NCBI GenBank assembly: GCA_031407765.1
Contig: JANOIR010000634.1
Coordinates: 1-28,309 of the forward strand
Source of the DNA: JBDSLU01 sp031407765
GTDB taxonomy: Bacteria; Acidobacteriota; Vicinamibacteria; Vicinamibacterales; Vicinamibacteraceae
DNA: 28,309 nt
Direction: 5' to 3'
Every line of letters begins with the position of its first letter. The stretch's first letter is position 1. The notes under the pieces are model-generated. The model searched no databases. It had not been told where the DNA came from and worked only from the letters and a program-made list of their open reading frames with translations. The position numbers and the translations under genes are program-made. Below are positions 20,762 to 28,309 of the stretch, in pieces.

Positions 20762-23700
20762 GCCGGAGCACGAAGACGCCGTGCGGTTGCTGCGGCGGCG
20801 CGTCGGCCACGCGCGCACTGGCGGATGCGGAATACAACCGCCCCGGCTTGCCGGCCTTGACCTATCGCGCTGGCACCTACGCGACGTTTCGCGAGCGGAT
20901 GCTGGAGCGCGTATCGAGCCTCGGTCCGCTCACGACGCGCCAGCCGGGCGACGCGTCGATGGCGCTGATCGACGCCTGGGCGGTGCTCGCCGACGTCCTG
21001 ACGTTCTACCAGGAGCGCATCGCCAACGAAGGCTACCTGATCACCGCGACCGAGCGACGATCGGTGCTGGAGCTGGCCAGGTTGACTGGCTACACACCGC
21101 GGCCCGGCGTCGCTGCGAGCGTGTTCCTGGCGTTCACGGTGAACGACGCCTTCGATGGCGAGATCCCCGCCGGCACGCGCGCGCAGAGTATCCCCGGCAC
21201 GGGCGAGACGGCCCAGTACTTCGAAACCAGCGGCGCCTTTCGCGCGCGCGACGTGTGGAACGCGCTGGAGCCGCGCCTGACGCGTCCACAGGTGATTTCA
21301 CCGCCACCAGATCCCGATCTGCGGATCGACAATCACCTCGGCACCAACGCCGACATCGTCGATACCGTGTTCGCGCGGGGCGTAACGACGAATCTCAAGG
21401 CCGGCGATGCGCTGCTGCTCGTGCTCAGCGACGAGCCGCAGCAGCAGTTCCTGCGCATCGCCGAGCGTGTCGATGCGCAGAATGACGACGACCGGACGCG
21501 CATCTCCTTGCGCGAAGCGCCGCTCGCGCCGACGGGTACGGTCCAGGAGGTGGTGGGGGGGTTCGTCGCGCGTTTCATCGACGATGCGCCGAACCAGTTC
21601 CCCGGTTCCGATCTGGCCGCGCAGGCTGCGGCGCTGCTGGCGCAGGTGCGCGATGCGGCCTCGTCCGGCCCGATTGGCGTGGCCGGCCCGGCCGCTTTGA
21701 ACGCGGTGCGGGCGATGGCCGCGCCGATGCAGACGCTGCACGACCTCGCCGTCCGGCGCCAGTTCACGCGCCTCGACGTCTGGCTGCGGCACATCGTCGA
21801 CATGCAGCCGGCGCTGAACGCCGCGCTGGGCGAGTTCACCAGCGAGGGCGCCGAGCCCATCGCTCCGACGCCCAGCCGCGCCGCGTCGAGTCTGGAACGG
21901 CTGACCGCGCTCGTGCCGGCCATCTCGCGCCGCGTGTCCGTGCAGCCCGCGAATCCCCTCCGACTCGCGCGATCCACGGCATCCTCGTTCGCCGCCCATG
22001 CCGACACCATGCCGCGCCTGATCGCCGCGCTCAATCCTGTGGCGGCGCCGTTCGTCTACGCCGCCTGGGTCAAGGTCGAACCGGAGCACATCGATCTACG
22101 CGTCTACGCCGTCCGCGCCAGGGCCGGGCTCTTCGCGAGCAACTTCCCCGGCAAGTCGTCGTTCGATACCCAGACGCAGGTCGCGTCGTTCACGCCGGCC
22201 TCGATTGCCAATACCTGGGGCGATCTGCTGGCGCGAGGCGCGACTGCCCTCTCCGTCATCGCCCTCGACGCGGTCTACGACAAGGTCGTCATCGACTCCT
22301 GGATCGCCGTCAGCCAGCCGGACTTCAGCGCGGATGCCGATACGGCGGTGGATCGCCGAACCTCATATCACAAGGTGACCAACGTCCAGACCATCGCCTT
22401 GGACACGACCACCGGCTACACCGCGAAGGTCACCGTGCTGACACTGGCGACGCCGTGGCTCACCGCGCCGAACAACAAGCCAGCGGAGTTCAAGCGCTTG
22501 CTCGCCGTGCCGTTCTTGTTGCGGGCGACCGTCGTCTACGCGCAGGCCGAGCCGCTGGCCCTGTCCGACGTGCCGCTCGATCGCGACGTCGCCGGGGACA
22601 GCATCGAGCTGGACACGCTCTACAACGGCCTCGAACCGGGCAAGTGGATCGTCGTGTCCGGCGAGCGGACCGACATCCCCAGTGTCAGCGGCGTGAAGGT
22701 CAGCGAACTGGCGATGATCGCCAACGTGACCCAAGGCGCCGGCAAGGACTCGTGCCTCGCGCTGCTGCCGAAGATCATTCCATTCGACAGCCTGTTCTAC
22801 ATCAGCGACGCCAATGCCGACGGCGATCGGCTGGTGGTCGGCGTGCCGGCAACCGACTTGCACGCGAGCCTCGCGACGTTCCCGCTGCCGGGCGAGCCGA
22901 ACGAGCAGTTCTGCGAGCGCGTGCAGCTGTGTCCTGGCGTCTACGCCGACGCCTACGTGCCGACCGCCGAAGAGCGTCAGGGCGGCTTCGCGACGTTCGC
23001 CACGCTACTGATCGATCCGGCGACCGTGGATCCCACGCATCCGCCTACCGCGTTCCCCGGCGGCGTGATTCCCGCGAATCGTCTCGATCAGGTCTTCGCC
23101 TGGCGCATCCGTCACCTGATCAGCGGATCGGAGACGGTGCACACGACCATCCAGCTGGCCAACGCTCTCAGCTACACCTACGACAGCGCCAAGGTGACGA
23201 TCTACGCCAACGTCGTCAAGGCGACCCATGGGCAGACGACCGGCGAAGTGCTGGGTGATGGCGACGCCGCGCAGACCTTCCAGACGCTGGCTTTGCACCA
23301 GAAGCCGCTGACGTTCGTCCCGGCCGCCACACCTTCCGGCGCCGAGAACACGCTGGTGGTGCGCGTCAACGAGATTGCCTGGCACGAGACCGGGGCGCTG
23401 GTCGCGCGGGAGCCGACGGACCGCGTCTACGTGACGGCGACCGACGACGACGATCGGACCACCGTCCTGTTCGGCAACGGCGAGCATGGCGCCCGCGTGC
23501 CCACGGGGTCGTCGAACATCAAGGCGACCTATCGGTATGGCATCGGCCGCGGCGGCAACGTCAAAGCCTGGCAGATCAGCCAGCTGGCGACGCATCCGCT
23601 CGGTCTGCAGGGTGTGGTGAATCCGCTGCCGGCGACGGGCGGCGCGGACCGCGATTCGCTCGCCCAGGCGCGTCGCAACGCGCCGTTGGCGGTGACCGCG

Positions 23701-24357
23701 CTCGATCGTCTGGTTTCCGTCCAGGACTACGCCGACTTCGCGCGGACCTACGCCGGCATCGGCAAGGCCAACGCCGTGCGCCTGTCCGACGGCCGCACGC
23801 AGCTGGTGCATCTGACCGTCGCCGGCACCGGCGACGACTCGGACGATCTCGAGGTCGATCCGAGCTCGGACGTGTATCAGAACCTCGTCATCGCCTTGCA
23901 GACGTATGGCGATCCCTTCCAGCCGGTGCAGGTCTGTTCGTGCCGGGTGAAGCTGCTGGTGATCAATGCCGGCGTGCGCCTCGCTCCCGACTACACGTTC
24001 GAATCGGTGGAACCGCAGATCCGCGCCGCGCTGCTGGCCGGCTTCAACGTCGAGGCGCGTGACCTCGGGCAGCCGGCGTTTCTCAGCGAAGCGATCGCCA
24101 TGATGCAGGCGGTCCCCGGCGTCGCCTCGGTCGATCCGGTGGTCTTCGATGCGGTGGCGGACGACACCACCGCCGAGCAGCTGCAGCAGCTCGCCGCGAC
24201 GCTGACGGTGCGGCGATTCGTGGCGGCCGCCGTCGCGCACCGCGATCCGACGGCGCCACCCGACGCCGACGCCTGCACACGCCTGCGACCCGCCGATCTG
24301 GTGTTCCTGACGCCTGGCATTCCGGCGACGTTGATTCTCACGGAGATCGGAGCCTGA
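20758..24357 (+). CDS. Second large baseplate wedge protein, baseplate-J family (Afp11/12-like)
   Basis: This 1199-residue protein starts at ATG 20758 in an ATGA overlap. The N-terminus has the cysteine knot 'CGCCGG' followed by 'YNRPGLPALTYRAGTYATFRERMLERVS', 'MALIDAWAVLADVLTFYQERIANEGYLITATERRSVLELARLTGYTPRPGVAASVFLAFTV', all standard for this family. The long middle (about 270-830) contains an Ala-rich helical insertion and beta domains. The baseplate-J core is near the C-terminus: 'LFGNGEHGARVPTGSSNIKATYRYGIGRGGNVKAWQISQL' (about 903-942) and 'ALDRLVSVQDYADFARTYAGIGKANAV'. It probably pairs with the preceding protein in the wedge. No membrane segment is visible. Confidence 0.92.
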   Translation: MSRSTKTPCGCCGGASATRALADAEYNRPGLPALTYRAGTYATFRERMLERVSSLGPLTTRQPGDASMALIDAWAVLADVLTFYQERIANEGYLITATERRSVLELARLTGYTPRPGVAASVFLAFTVNDAFDGEIPAGTRAQSIPGTGETAQYFETSGAFRARDVWNALEPRLTRPQVISPPPDPDLRIDNHLGTNADIVDTVFARGVTTNLKAGDALLLVLSDEPQQQFLRIAERVDAQNDDDRTRISLREAPLAPTGTVQEVVGGFVARFIDDAPNQFPGSDLAAQAAALLAQVRDAASSGPIGVAGPAALNAVRAMAAPMQTLHDLAVRRQFTRLDVWLRHIVDMQPALNAALGEFTSEGAEPIAPTPSRAASSLERLTALVPAISRRVSVQPANPLRLARSTASSFAAHADTMPRLIAALNPVAAPFVYAAWVKVEPEHIDLRVYAVRARAGLFASNFPGKSSFDTQTQVASFTPASIANTWGDLLARGATALSVIALDAVYDKVVIDSWIAVSQPDFSADADTAVDRRTSYHKVTNVQTIALDTTTGYTAKVTVLTLATPWLTAPNNKPAEFKRLLAVPFLLRATVVYAQAEPLALSDVPLDRDVAGDSIELDTLYNGLEPGKWIVVSGERTDIPSVSGVKVSELAMIANVTQGAGKDSCLALLPKIIPFDSLFYISDANADGDRLVVGVPATDLHASLATFPLPGEPNEQFCERVQLCPGVYADAYVPTAEERQGGFATFATLLIDPATVDPTHPPTAFPGGVIPANRLDQVFAWRIRHLISGSETVHTTIQLANALSYTYDSAKVTIYANVVKATHGQTTGEVLGDGDAAQTFQTLALHQKPLTFVPAATPSGAENTLVVRVNEIAWHETGALVAREPTDRVYVTATDDDDRTTVLFGNGEHGARVPTGSSNIKATYRYGIGRGGNVKAWQISQLATHPLGLQGVVNPLPATGGADRDSLAQARRNAPLAVTALDRLVSVQDYADFARTYAGIGKANAVRLSDGRTQLVHLTVAGTGDDSDDLEVDPSSDVYQNLVIALQTYGDPFQPVQVCSCRVKLLVINAGVRLAPDYTFESVEPQIRAALLAGFNVEARDLGQPAFLSEAIAMMQAVPGVASVDPVVFDAVADDTTAEQLQQLAATLTVRRFVAAAVAHRDPTAPPDADACTRLRPADLVFLTPGIPATLILTEIGA

Positions 24358-24358
24358 C

Positions 24359-26518
24359 GTGCCGTGTCTGACACACGATCCCGATCGTCTCTACGAGCTG
24401 GTTCCCGTCGTCTATCGGCTGCGCGACGCCGATCAGGGCTATCCGCTGAAGGCCCTTCTACGCGTCATCGCCGAGCAGGTCGACGTCGTCGAGCAGGATA
24501 TCGCCACGCTCTACGAGAACTGGTTCATCGAGACCTGCGCCGATTGGGTGGTCCCCTACATCGGCAACTTGATCAGCTACCAGGCCGTGCACGACGCCGG
24601 CGAGCCTGCGGCGGGCGGCGCGTTGGCCGCCACGGTGCGCAACCGCATCCTGTTTCCGCGTCGCGAAGTGGCCAACACCGTGCGTTTGCGCCAGCGCAAG
24701 GGCACGCTGGCAGCGCTCCAGGAGGTCGCGACGGCGACGTCGGGCTGGCCGGTGCGCGTGGTGGAGATCGCACCGCAGCTGGGCGTCACGCAGAACGTGA
24801 GCTATCCCTATCCGACCCGCGGCCGCAGCATCGATCTGCGCGAGGCCAACGCCCTCGATGCGCTGGTGCCGGCCTTCACGGCGTTCAATACCGCCGCACA
24901 TACGATCGATGTCCGGACCGGCGGGTGGACGGCCGCGGACGTGCGTGCGTATGTGTGGCGTCTGCGTTCCTACTCGATCACCACCACGCCGGCGTATTGC
25001 TATGAAGAGGCCAGCCCGAACAGTTTCCTGTTCAACCCGCTGGGCATCGATACGCCGCTGTTCGTGCGCCCGCTGCCCGTTTCCGGTGGCGCGACGCCGG
25101 ACCTGCTCAACCTGCCGACACCCATCACCCGTCGCGATCTCGAACAGGACGTCGACGCGTACTACGGTGAGGGCAAGAGCTTCCAGCTCTGGCAGGGGTC
25201 GGCCTCGAAGCTCGTTCCCGTCCCGGCAGATCAGATCATCGCCGCCGATCTGACGGACTGGACGTATCGTCCCGCGCCCGGCCAGGTCGCCGTCGATCCC
25301 GAGCTGGGGCGGATTGCCTTTCCGCCCATCGCGTCGCGCAAGCTGGGCGTCTGGGTGTCGTACCACTACGCCTTCAGCGCCGACATGGGCGGCGGCGAAT
25401 ATATCCGGCTGCTGCCGCAGCCCGCCAAGACGGTCGTCTATCGCGTTGCCCAGGGTGGTGGCCCGCCCGGGACGTTCTCCCGCATCACCGACGCGCTGAC
25501 CCGGTGGCAGACGGACAAGCCGCCCGCGGCCGCCATCGAGCTCACCGACAGCGCGGTGTACGTCGAGCCGATCCGCATCTCGCTCGCGGCCGATCAGCAG
25601 CTGATCGTGCGTGGCGCCAGCGGCACGCGTCCGGTCATCCGCCTGCTCGATTGGCAGAACGCGCTGCCCGACAGTCTCTCGGTCCACGGCGAGGCCGGCA
25701 GCTGGTTCACCCTGGACGGGATCGTCGTGATCGGTCGCGGCCTGCAGCTGGACGGCGACCTGGCCGGCGGGGTCGTCCGCCATTCGACGCTCGTGCCCGG
25801 CTGGTCGATGCAGGGCAACTGTGAACCCAAGCGCCCGACGGAACCGAGCATCGAGGTCAACGGCAGCGTCGGCTGCCTGACGATCGACCACACCATCACC
25901 GGGACCATCGAGGTCACTCGCGATCAGGCGCGCACCGATCCGCTGGGCATCCGCATCTACGACAGCATCGTTGACGCGACCAGCACCGAGCGCACTGCCC
26001 TCATCGGCCCCGGCAGCCTCTGCGCGCATGCGGTGCTCACGGTCGTGCGCAGCACGGTCATCGGATCGATCGAGGTCCGCGCCATCGCCCTGGGCGAGAA
26101 CAGCATCCTCCTGGGATCGGTCCGCGTCTGCCGCCGCCAGCACGGCTGTCTCCGCTTCTGCTACGTGCCGCCGGGATCGCGCACGTCGCGCCGCTACGCC
26201 TGCCAGCCGGATCTGGTGGAAAGAGCGGTCGTCGACGCCTTCACGCGCGGCAACATCACCGCAGCGGTGCGCGACATCGTGATCGAGCGCGAGCGTCTGC
26301 GCGTGGAGCCCGAATTCAACAGCCTGCGCTACGGCGATCCGACGTATGCGCAGCTGACCGACAGCTGCGCGCCGGAGATCACCCGCGGCGCGGAAGACCA
26401 GGCGGAGATGGGCGCCTTTCACGATCTCTATCAGCCGCAGCGCGCCGCCAACCTGCGGGCGCGGCTGGCCGAGTTCTCGCCCGCGGGCATCGAGACCGTC
26501 GTGGTGTTCGCGACATAG
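24359..26518 (+). CDS. Tail-protein-I-like baseplate protein with beta-helix region
   Basis: This 719-residue protein has a GTG start one base after the previous stop. The N-terminus 'YELVPVVYRLRDADQGYPLKALLRVIAEQVDVVEQDIATLYENWFIETCADWVVPYIGNLI' and 'VRNRILFPRREVANTVRLRQRKGTLAALQEVATATSGWPVRVVE' is the tail-domain (protein-I-like) region that joins the wedge periphery. About 395-620 is a repetitive beta-rich region ('GSWFTLDGIVVIGRGLQLDGDLAGGVVRHSTLVPG', 'VTRDQ...IRIYDSIVDATS', 'TVVRSTVIGSIEVRAIALGENSILLGSVRV') typical of a right-handed parallel beta-helix. It ends with 'DQAEMGAFHDLYQPQRAANLRARLAEFSPAGIETVVVFAT'. The combination is common in large eCIS clusters; the beta-helix could be a surface-binding or fibre-holding module (inference). 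Confidence 0.85.
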   Translation: MPCLTHDPDRLYELVPVVYRLRDADQGYPLKALLRVIAEQVDVVEQDIATLYENWFIETCADWVVPYIGNLISYQAVHDAGEPAAGGALAATVRNRILFPRREVANTVRLRQRKGTLAALQEVATATSGWPVRVVEIAPQLGVTQNVSYPYPTRGRSIDLREANALDALVPAFTAFNTAAHTIDVRTGGWTAADVRAYVWRLRSYSITTTPAYCYEEASPNSFLFNPLGIDTPLFVRPLPVSGGATPDLLNLPTPITRRDLEQDVDAYYGEGKSFQLWQGSASKLVPVPADQIIAADLTDWTYRPAPGQVAVDPELGRIAFPPIASRKLGVWVSYHYAFSADMGGGEYIRLLPQPAKTVVYRVAQGGGPPGTFSRITDALTRWQTDKPPAAAIELTDSAVYVEPIRISLAADQQLIVRGASGTRPVIRLLDWQNALPDSLSVHGEAGSWFTLDGIVVIGRGLQLDGDLAGGVVRHSTLVPGWSMQGNCEPKRPTEPSIEVNGSVGCLTIDHTITGTIEVTRDQARTDPLGIRIYDSIVDATSTERTALIGPGSLCAHAVLTVVRSTVIGSIEVRAIALGENSILLGSVRVCRRQHGCLRFCYVPPGSRTSRRYACQPDLVERAVVDAFTRGNITAAVRDIVIERERLRVEPEFNSLRYGDPTYAQLTDSCAPEITRGAEDQAEMGAFHDLYQPQRAANLRARLAEFSPAGIETVVVFAT

Positions 26519-26545
26519 CTTCGAGAGAGACAAAGGGAGCCGATC

Positions 26546-28132
26546 ATGAAGGCCGACCTGACACGCACGACCTTCCGTCCAGCCAGGCATTTCGCACGCG
26601 TGATCCAGCAGCAGGGCCGCGTGCAGCTCGACGCGGACGGCAACGAGCAGACCGCCATCCTCCTGCACTACCTGCGGACGCTGGCCGCCGACATCCTCGG
26701 CGACCACGGGGGCCCCGCCGCCGACTGCGGCTTCGTCATCTCACCGGTGACCGTGGCCAAGCCCGTGTTGAACGACTTTCGCATCAGCACCGGCCGCTAC
26801 TACGTGGATGGCGTGCTGTGCGAGCTGGACGCGGTCCCGATCGTCGTCACACGCGGATCGGAGACGCAGCCCAAACAGATCGTCGTGTCGGCCTGGACCG
26901 TCGACGGCGTCGAGTTCGACAAGAACCAGTACATCGAGCTGTCGAACGCGAACAAGCCGCCGGACGTCGTGACGGCACAGGTCGTCGATGTCGATCGCGC
27001 CACCAACACCCTGTCGCTCGACACCGACATCGGCGCGCTCAATCCGTCGCAGCTACGGCGCGTGGTGAGCTACCTCTCGCAGCCTGACTTCGCCGCGATC
27101 ACCGGCGGCGCCGCGCCGCTGCCGTCCGGGAGTTATCTCGTCTACCTGGACGCCTGGGAACGCACCATCACCTACGCCGAAGACGACGCGATCCGCGAGG
27201 TTGCCCTGAACGGCGCCGAGACCGCGGCACGCTCGAAGGTCGTCTGCCAGGTGAAGGTGATGCCGCCCAACCCTGATCTGCCGGATCCGACGACGACCAT
27301 CGATCCGCCCAATCGCGGCTTCATGCGCGCGCGTTCGACCAGGAGCGCCGCTTCGACGGACCCCTGCATCACGTCGCCCAACGCGAGGTATAGCGGCCCC
27401 GAGAATCAGCTGTATCGCGTCGAGATTCACACCGGTAGCCTCGATGCGGCCGGCAATCCGACGACGCCGACGTTCAAGTGGTCACGCGAGAACGGCTCGG
27501 TGGCCCTCGCGATCGCTCGTGCGTCGGGCGCCAATGGCTTCGTGCTGGAGAGCCTCGGCCGCGACGATCGCTTTGGCCTGAGCGAAGGCGACTGGGTGGA
27601 AATCCAGGATGACGATTCGGTCCTGCAGAACCGCGCCGAACGCCTGGTGCAGGTGCAGTCCATCGATCGCCCGAGTCTCACGGTGCGCCTGTCTCCGGCG
27701 CCCAGCTCGAACGCCGGGAAGGATCCAGCCCGGCACCCGGTGTTGCGCCGCTGGGATCAGAGAGCCGGCGATCCCACCGAAGGTGGCCTCGAACTGGGAT
27801 CGGACAACGCGGCGTTGGTCGTCGAAGGCGACCGCTGGCTCGATCTGGAGAATGGCGTCCAGATCCAGTTCCCCAGCGCGGTTGCGAGCGAAGTAGCCGC
27901 GATCTATCGCACCAGCGACTACTGGACGGTTCCCGCACGCGTCGCGACCGGCGATGTGGAGTGGCCCAGGGAGTCGCCCGTCGATACGCAGGGCACGCCC
28001 ACCCCATCACCTGTCGCCTTGCCACCCGGGGGTGTGACGCACCATTACGCGCCGCTGGCTGAGGTGACGATCAATGGCACGGCCGTGACGATCACGCAGC
28101 CACTGACCAGACTGTTCTCGCCGCTGCCGTAG
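26546..28132 (+). CDS. DUF6519 protein, last gene of the cluster
   Basis: This 528-residue protein starts at ATG 26546 with AGGGAG (26534-26539) six bases upstream. Its N-terminus 'MKADLTRTTFRPARHFARVIQQQGRVQLDADGNEQTAILLHYLRTLAADILGDHGGPAADCGF' is the DUF6519 signature, often found as the last structural gene of eCIS clusters. The remainder is beta-rich ('GRYYVDGVLCELD', 'GSYLVYLDAWERTITYAEDDAIREVALNG', 'NQLYRVEIHTGSLDAAGNPTTPTFKWSRENGSVA', 'SDYWTVPARVATGDVEWP'). Its function is not established; a peripheral baseplate or receptor-binding role is plausible. The 27-base gap before it is the largest between structural genes here after the promoter region. Confidence 0.85.
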   Translation: MKADLTRTTFRPARHFARVIQQQGRVQLDADGNEQTAILLHYLRTLAADILGDHGGPAADCGFVISPVTVAKPVLNDFRISTGRYYVDGVLCELDAVPIVVTRGSETQPKQIVVSAWTVDGVEFDKNQYIELSNANKPPDVVTAQVVDVDRATNTLSLDTDIGALNPSQLRRVVSYLSQPDFAAITGGAAPLPSGSYLVYLDAWERTITYAEDDAIREVALNGAETAARSKVVCQVKVMPPNPDLPDPTTTIDPPNRGFMRARSTRSAASTDPCITSPNARYSGPENQLYRVEIHTGSLDAAGNPTTPTFKWSRENGSVALAIARASGANGFVLESLGRDDRFGLSEGDWVEIQDDDSVLQNRAERLVQVQSIDRPSLTVRLSPAPSSNAGKDPARHPVLRRWDQRAGDPTEGGLELGSDNAALVVEGDRWLDLENGVQIQFPSAVASEVAAIYRTSDYWTVPARVATGDVEWPRESPVDTQGTPTPSPVALPPGGVTHHYAPLAEVTINGTAVTITQPLTRLFSPLP

Positions 28133-28309
28133 CAGTTCGTGGTAACGCCAGTTCTGCAGCCAGCCCGTAGGCTTCCCGTCATGCGCGACTCGCGTTCTAC
28201 ATGTTGACTGCCTAGCGTCGCCGAGGCAGCTGAGCAGTTCCTCAACGACGCTTCCGCTATCGAGTTCGTGGCTCGGCGCACAGAACTCGTACGCGATCGG
28301 ATCTTTGGG
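28133..28309. other. Region after the operon without a complete gene
   Basis: Base composition looks clearly less GC-rich than the operon, marking a likely cluster edge. A 6-bp hairpin CTGCCT/AGGCAG (28208-28213/28224-28229) with a ten-base loop and a 7-bp inverted repeat CGAGTTC/GAACTCG (28261-28267/28283-28289) are visible, but neither is followed by a T-run, so I cannot call a terminator. On the + strand the frame beginning after the TGA at 28205-28207 stays open to the window end and reads SVAEAAEQFLNDASAIEFVARR..., which looks protein-like but has no good start codon; it may be a remnant or the beginning of another gene. Confidence 0.4.

Noticed and set aside
18614..20818. Minus-strand reading frame of 734 codons opposite the baseplate gene
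   Set aside because: Composition-driven shadow; the + strand frame has clear family motifs over the whole length. The same applies to 24458-26707, 6888-8297 and 11355-13577.
2865..28132. Prophage or R-type pyocin
   Set aside because: There are no capsid, portal, terminase, integrase or lysis genes, while the AAA ATPase, DUF4255 terminator, CIS-tube protein and DUF4157 proteins are eCIS hallmarks.
2865..28132. Type VI secretion system
   Set aside because: No TssJ/L/M membrane complex, ClpV-type ATPase or paired TssB/TssC sheath is present; the sheath is one phage-like protein.
28208..28229. Hairpin CTGCCT/AGGCAG as the operon terminator
   Set aside because: The stem is only six pairs, the loop is ten bases, and no T-run follows, so an intrinsic terminator cannot be supported.
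1..28309. CRISPR arrays, tRNA or rRNA genes, insertion sequences
   Set aside because: No regularly spaced repeats, no cloverleaf or rRNA-like segments and no transposase-like reading frames or flanking inverted repeats were seen.

Overview
The window is high in GC and almost entirely coding on the + strand. The flanking genes (a quinoprotein-type beta-propeller protein and a small secreted protein), the GC content and the style of the injection-system proteins suggest a soil or environmental bacterium, perhaps Acidobacteriota (Vicinamibacteria-like). That placement is inference; no rRNA or other marker gene is present.

From about 2.8 kb to 28.1 kb lies one tightly packed set of 19 genes encoding a phage-tail-like contractile injection system of the extracellular (eCIS; Afp/PVC-related) type. 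In order they are: a small winged-helix-like protein, sheath, inner tube, a zinc-ribbon gp26-like baseplate-associated protein, a low-complexity protein, a DUF4255/Pvc16-type tube terminator, a tandem AAA ATPase, a 90-residue protein, two DUF4157 proteins that look like cargo toxins, a CIS-tube/Afp7-like protein, a LysM-like protein, a gp27-like hub, a gp5-like spike, a PAAR-like tip, a gp25-like wedge protein, two large baseplate-J-type proteins, a tail-protein-I-like/beta-helix protein and a DUF6519 protein. Most junctions are ATGA or GTGA overlaps or gaps of a few bases, so translational coupling across one long transcript is likely. There is no capsid, portal, terminase or integrase gene, so this is not a prophage. 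There are no T6SS membrane-complex genes.

Upstream of the cluster, 1664-2707 encodes a short sigma-54 activator with only a AAA+ core and a Fis-type helix-turn-helix. The 157 bases between it and the first cluster gene hold a good -24/-12 sigma-54 promoter (2827-2842), and about 60-115 bases upstream of that promoter several copies of a GTGGGAYC-like element, one pair forming a 20-base palindrome. The simplest reading is that this activator binds those sites and switches on the whole injection system through RNA polymerase-sigma-54.

The most interesting proteins are the two adjacent DUF4157 proteins inside the structural operon. Both have the HExxH DUF4157 head. The first carries a second, independent metallopeptidase domain with the M35 (peptidyl-Lys endopeptidase/deuterolysin-like) signature, followed by what looks like a degenerate copy of that domain. 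The second ends in a long glycine-zipper segment typical of membrane-inserting proteins. No obvious tape-measure or tail-fibre gene is visible.

The first 1.6 kb holds the end of a beta-propeller protein and a small exported protein that appear unrelated to the injection system. The last 177 bases look less GC-rich and hold no complete gene.
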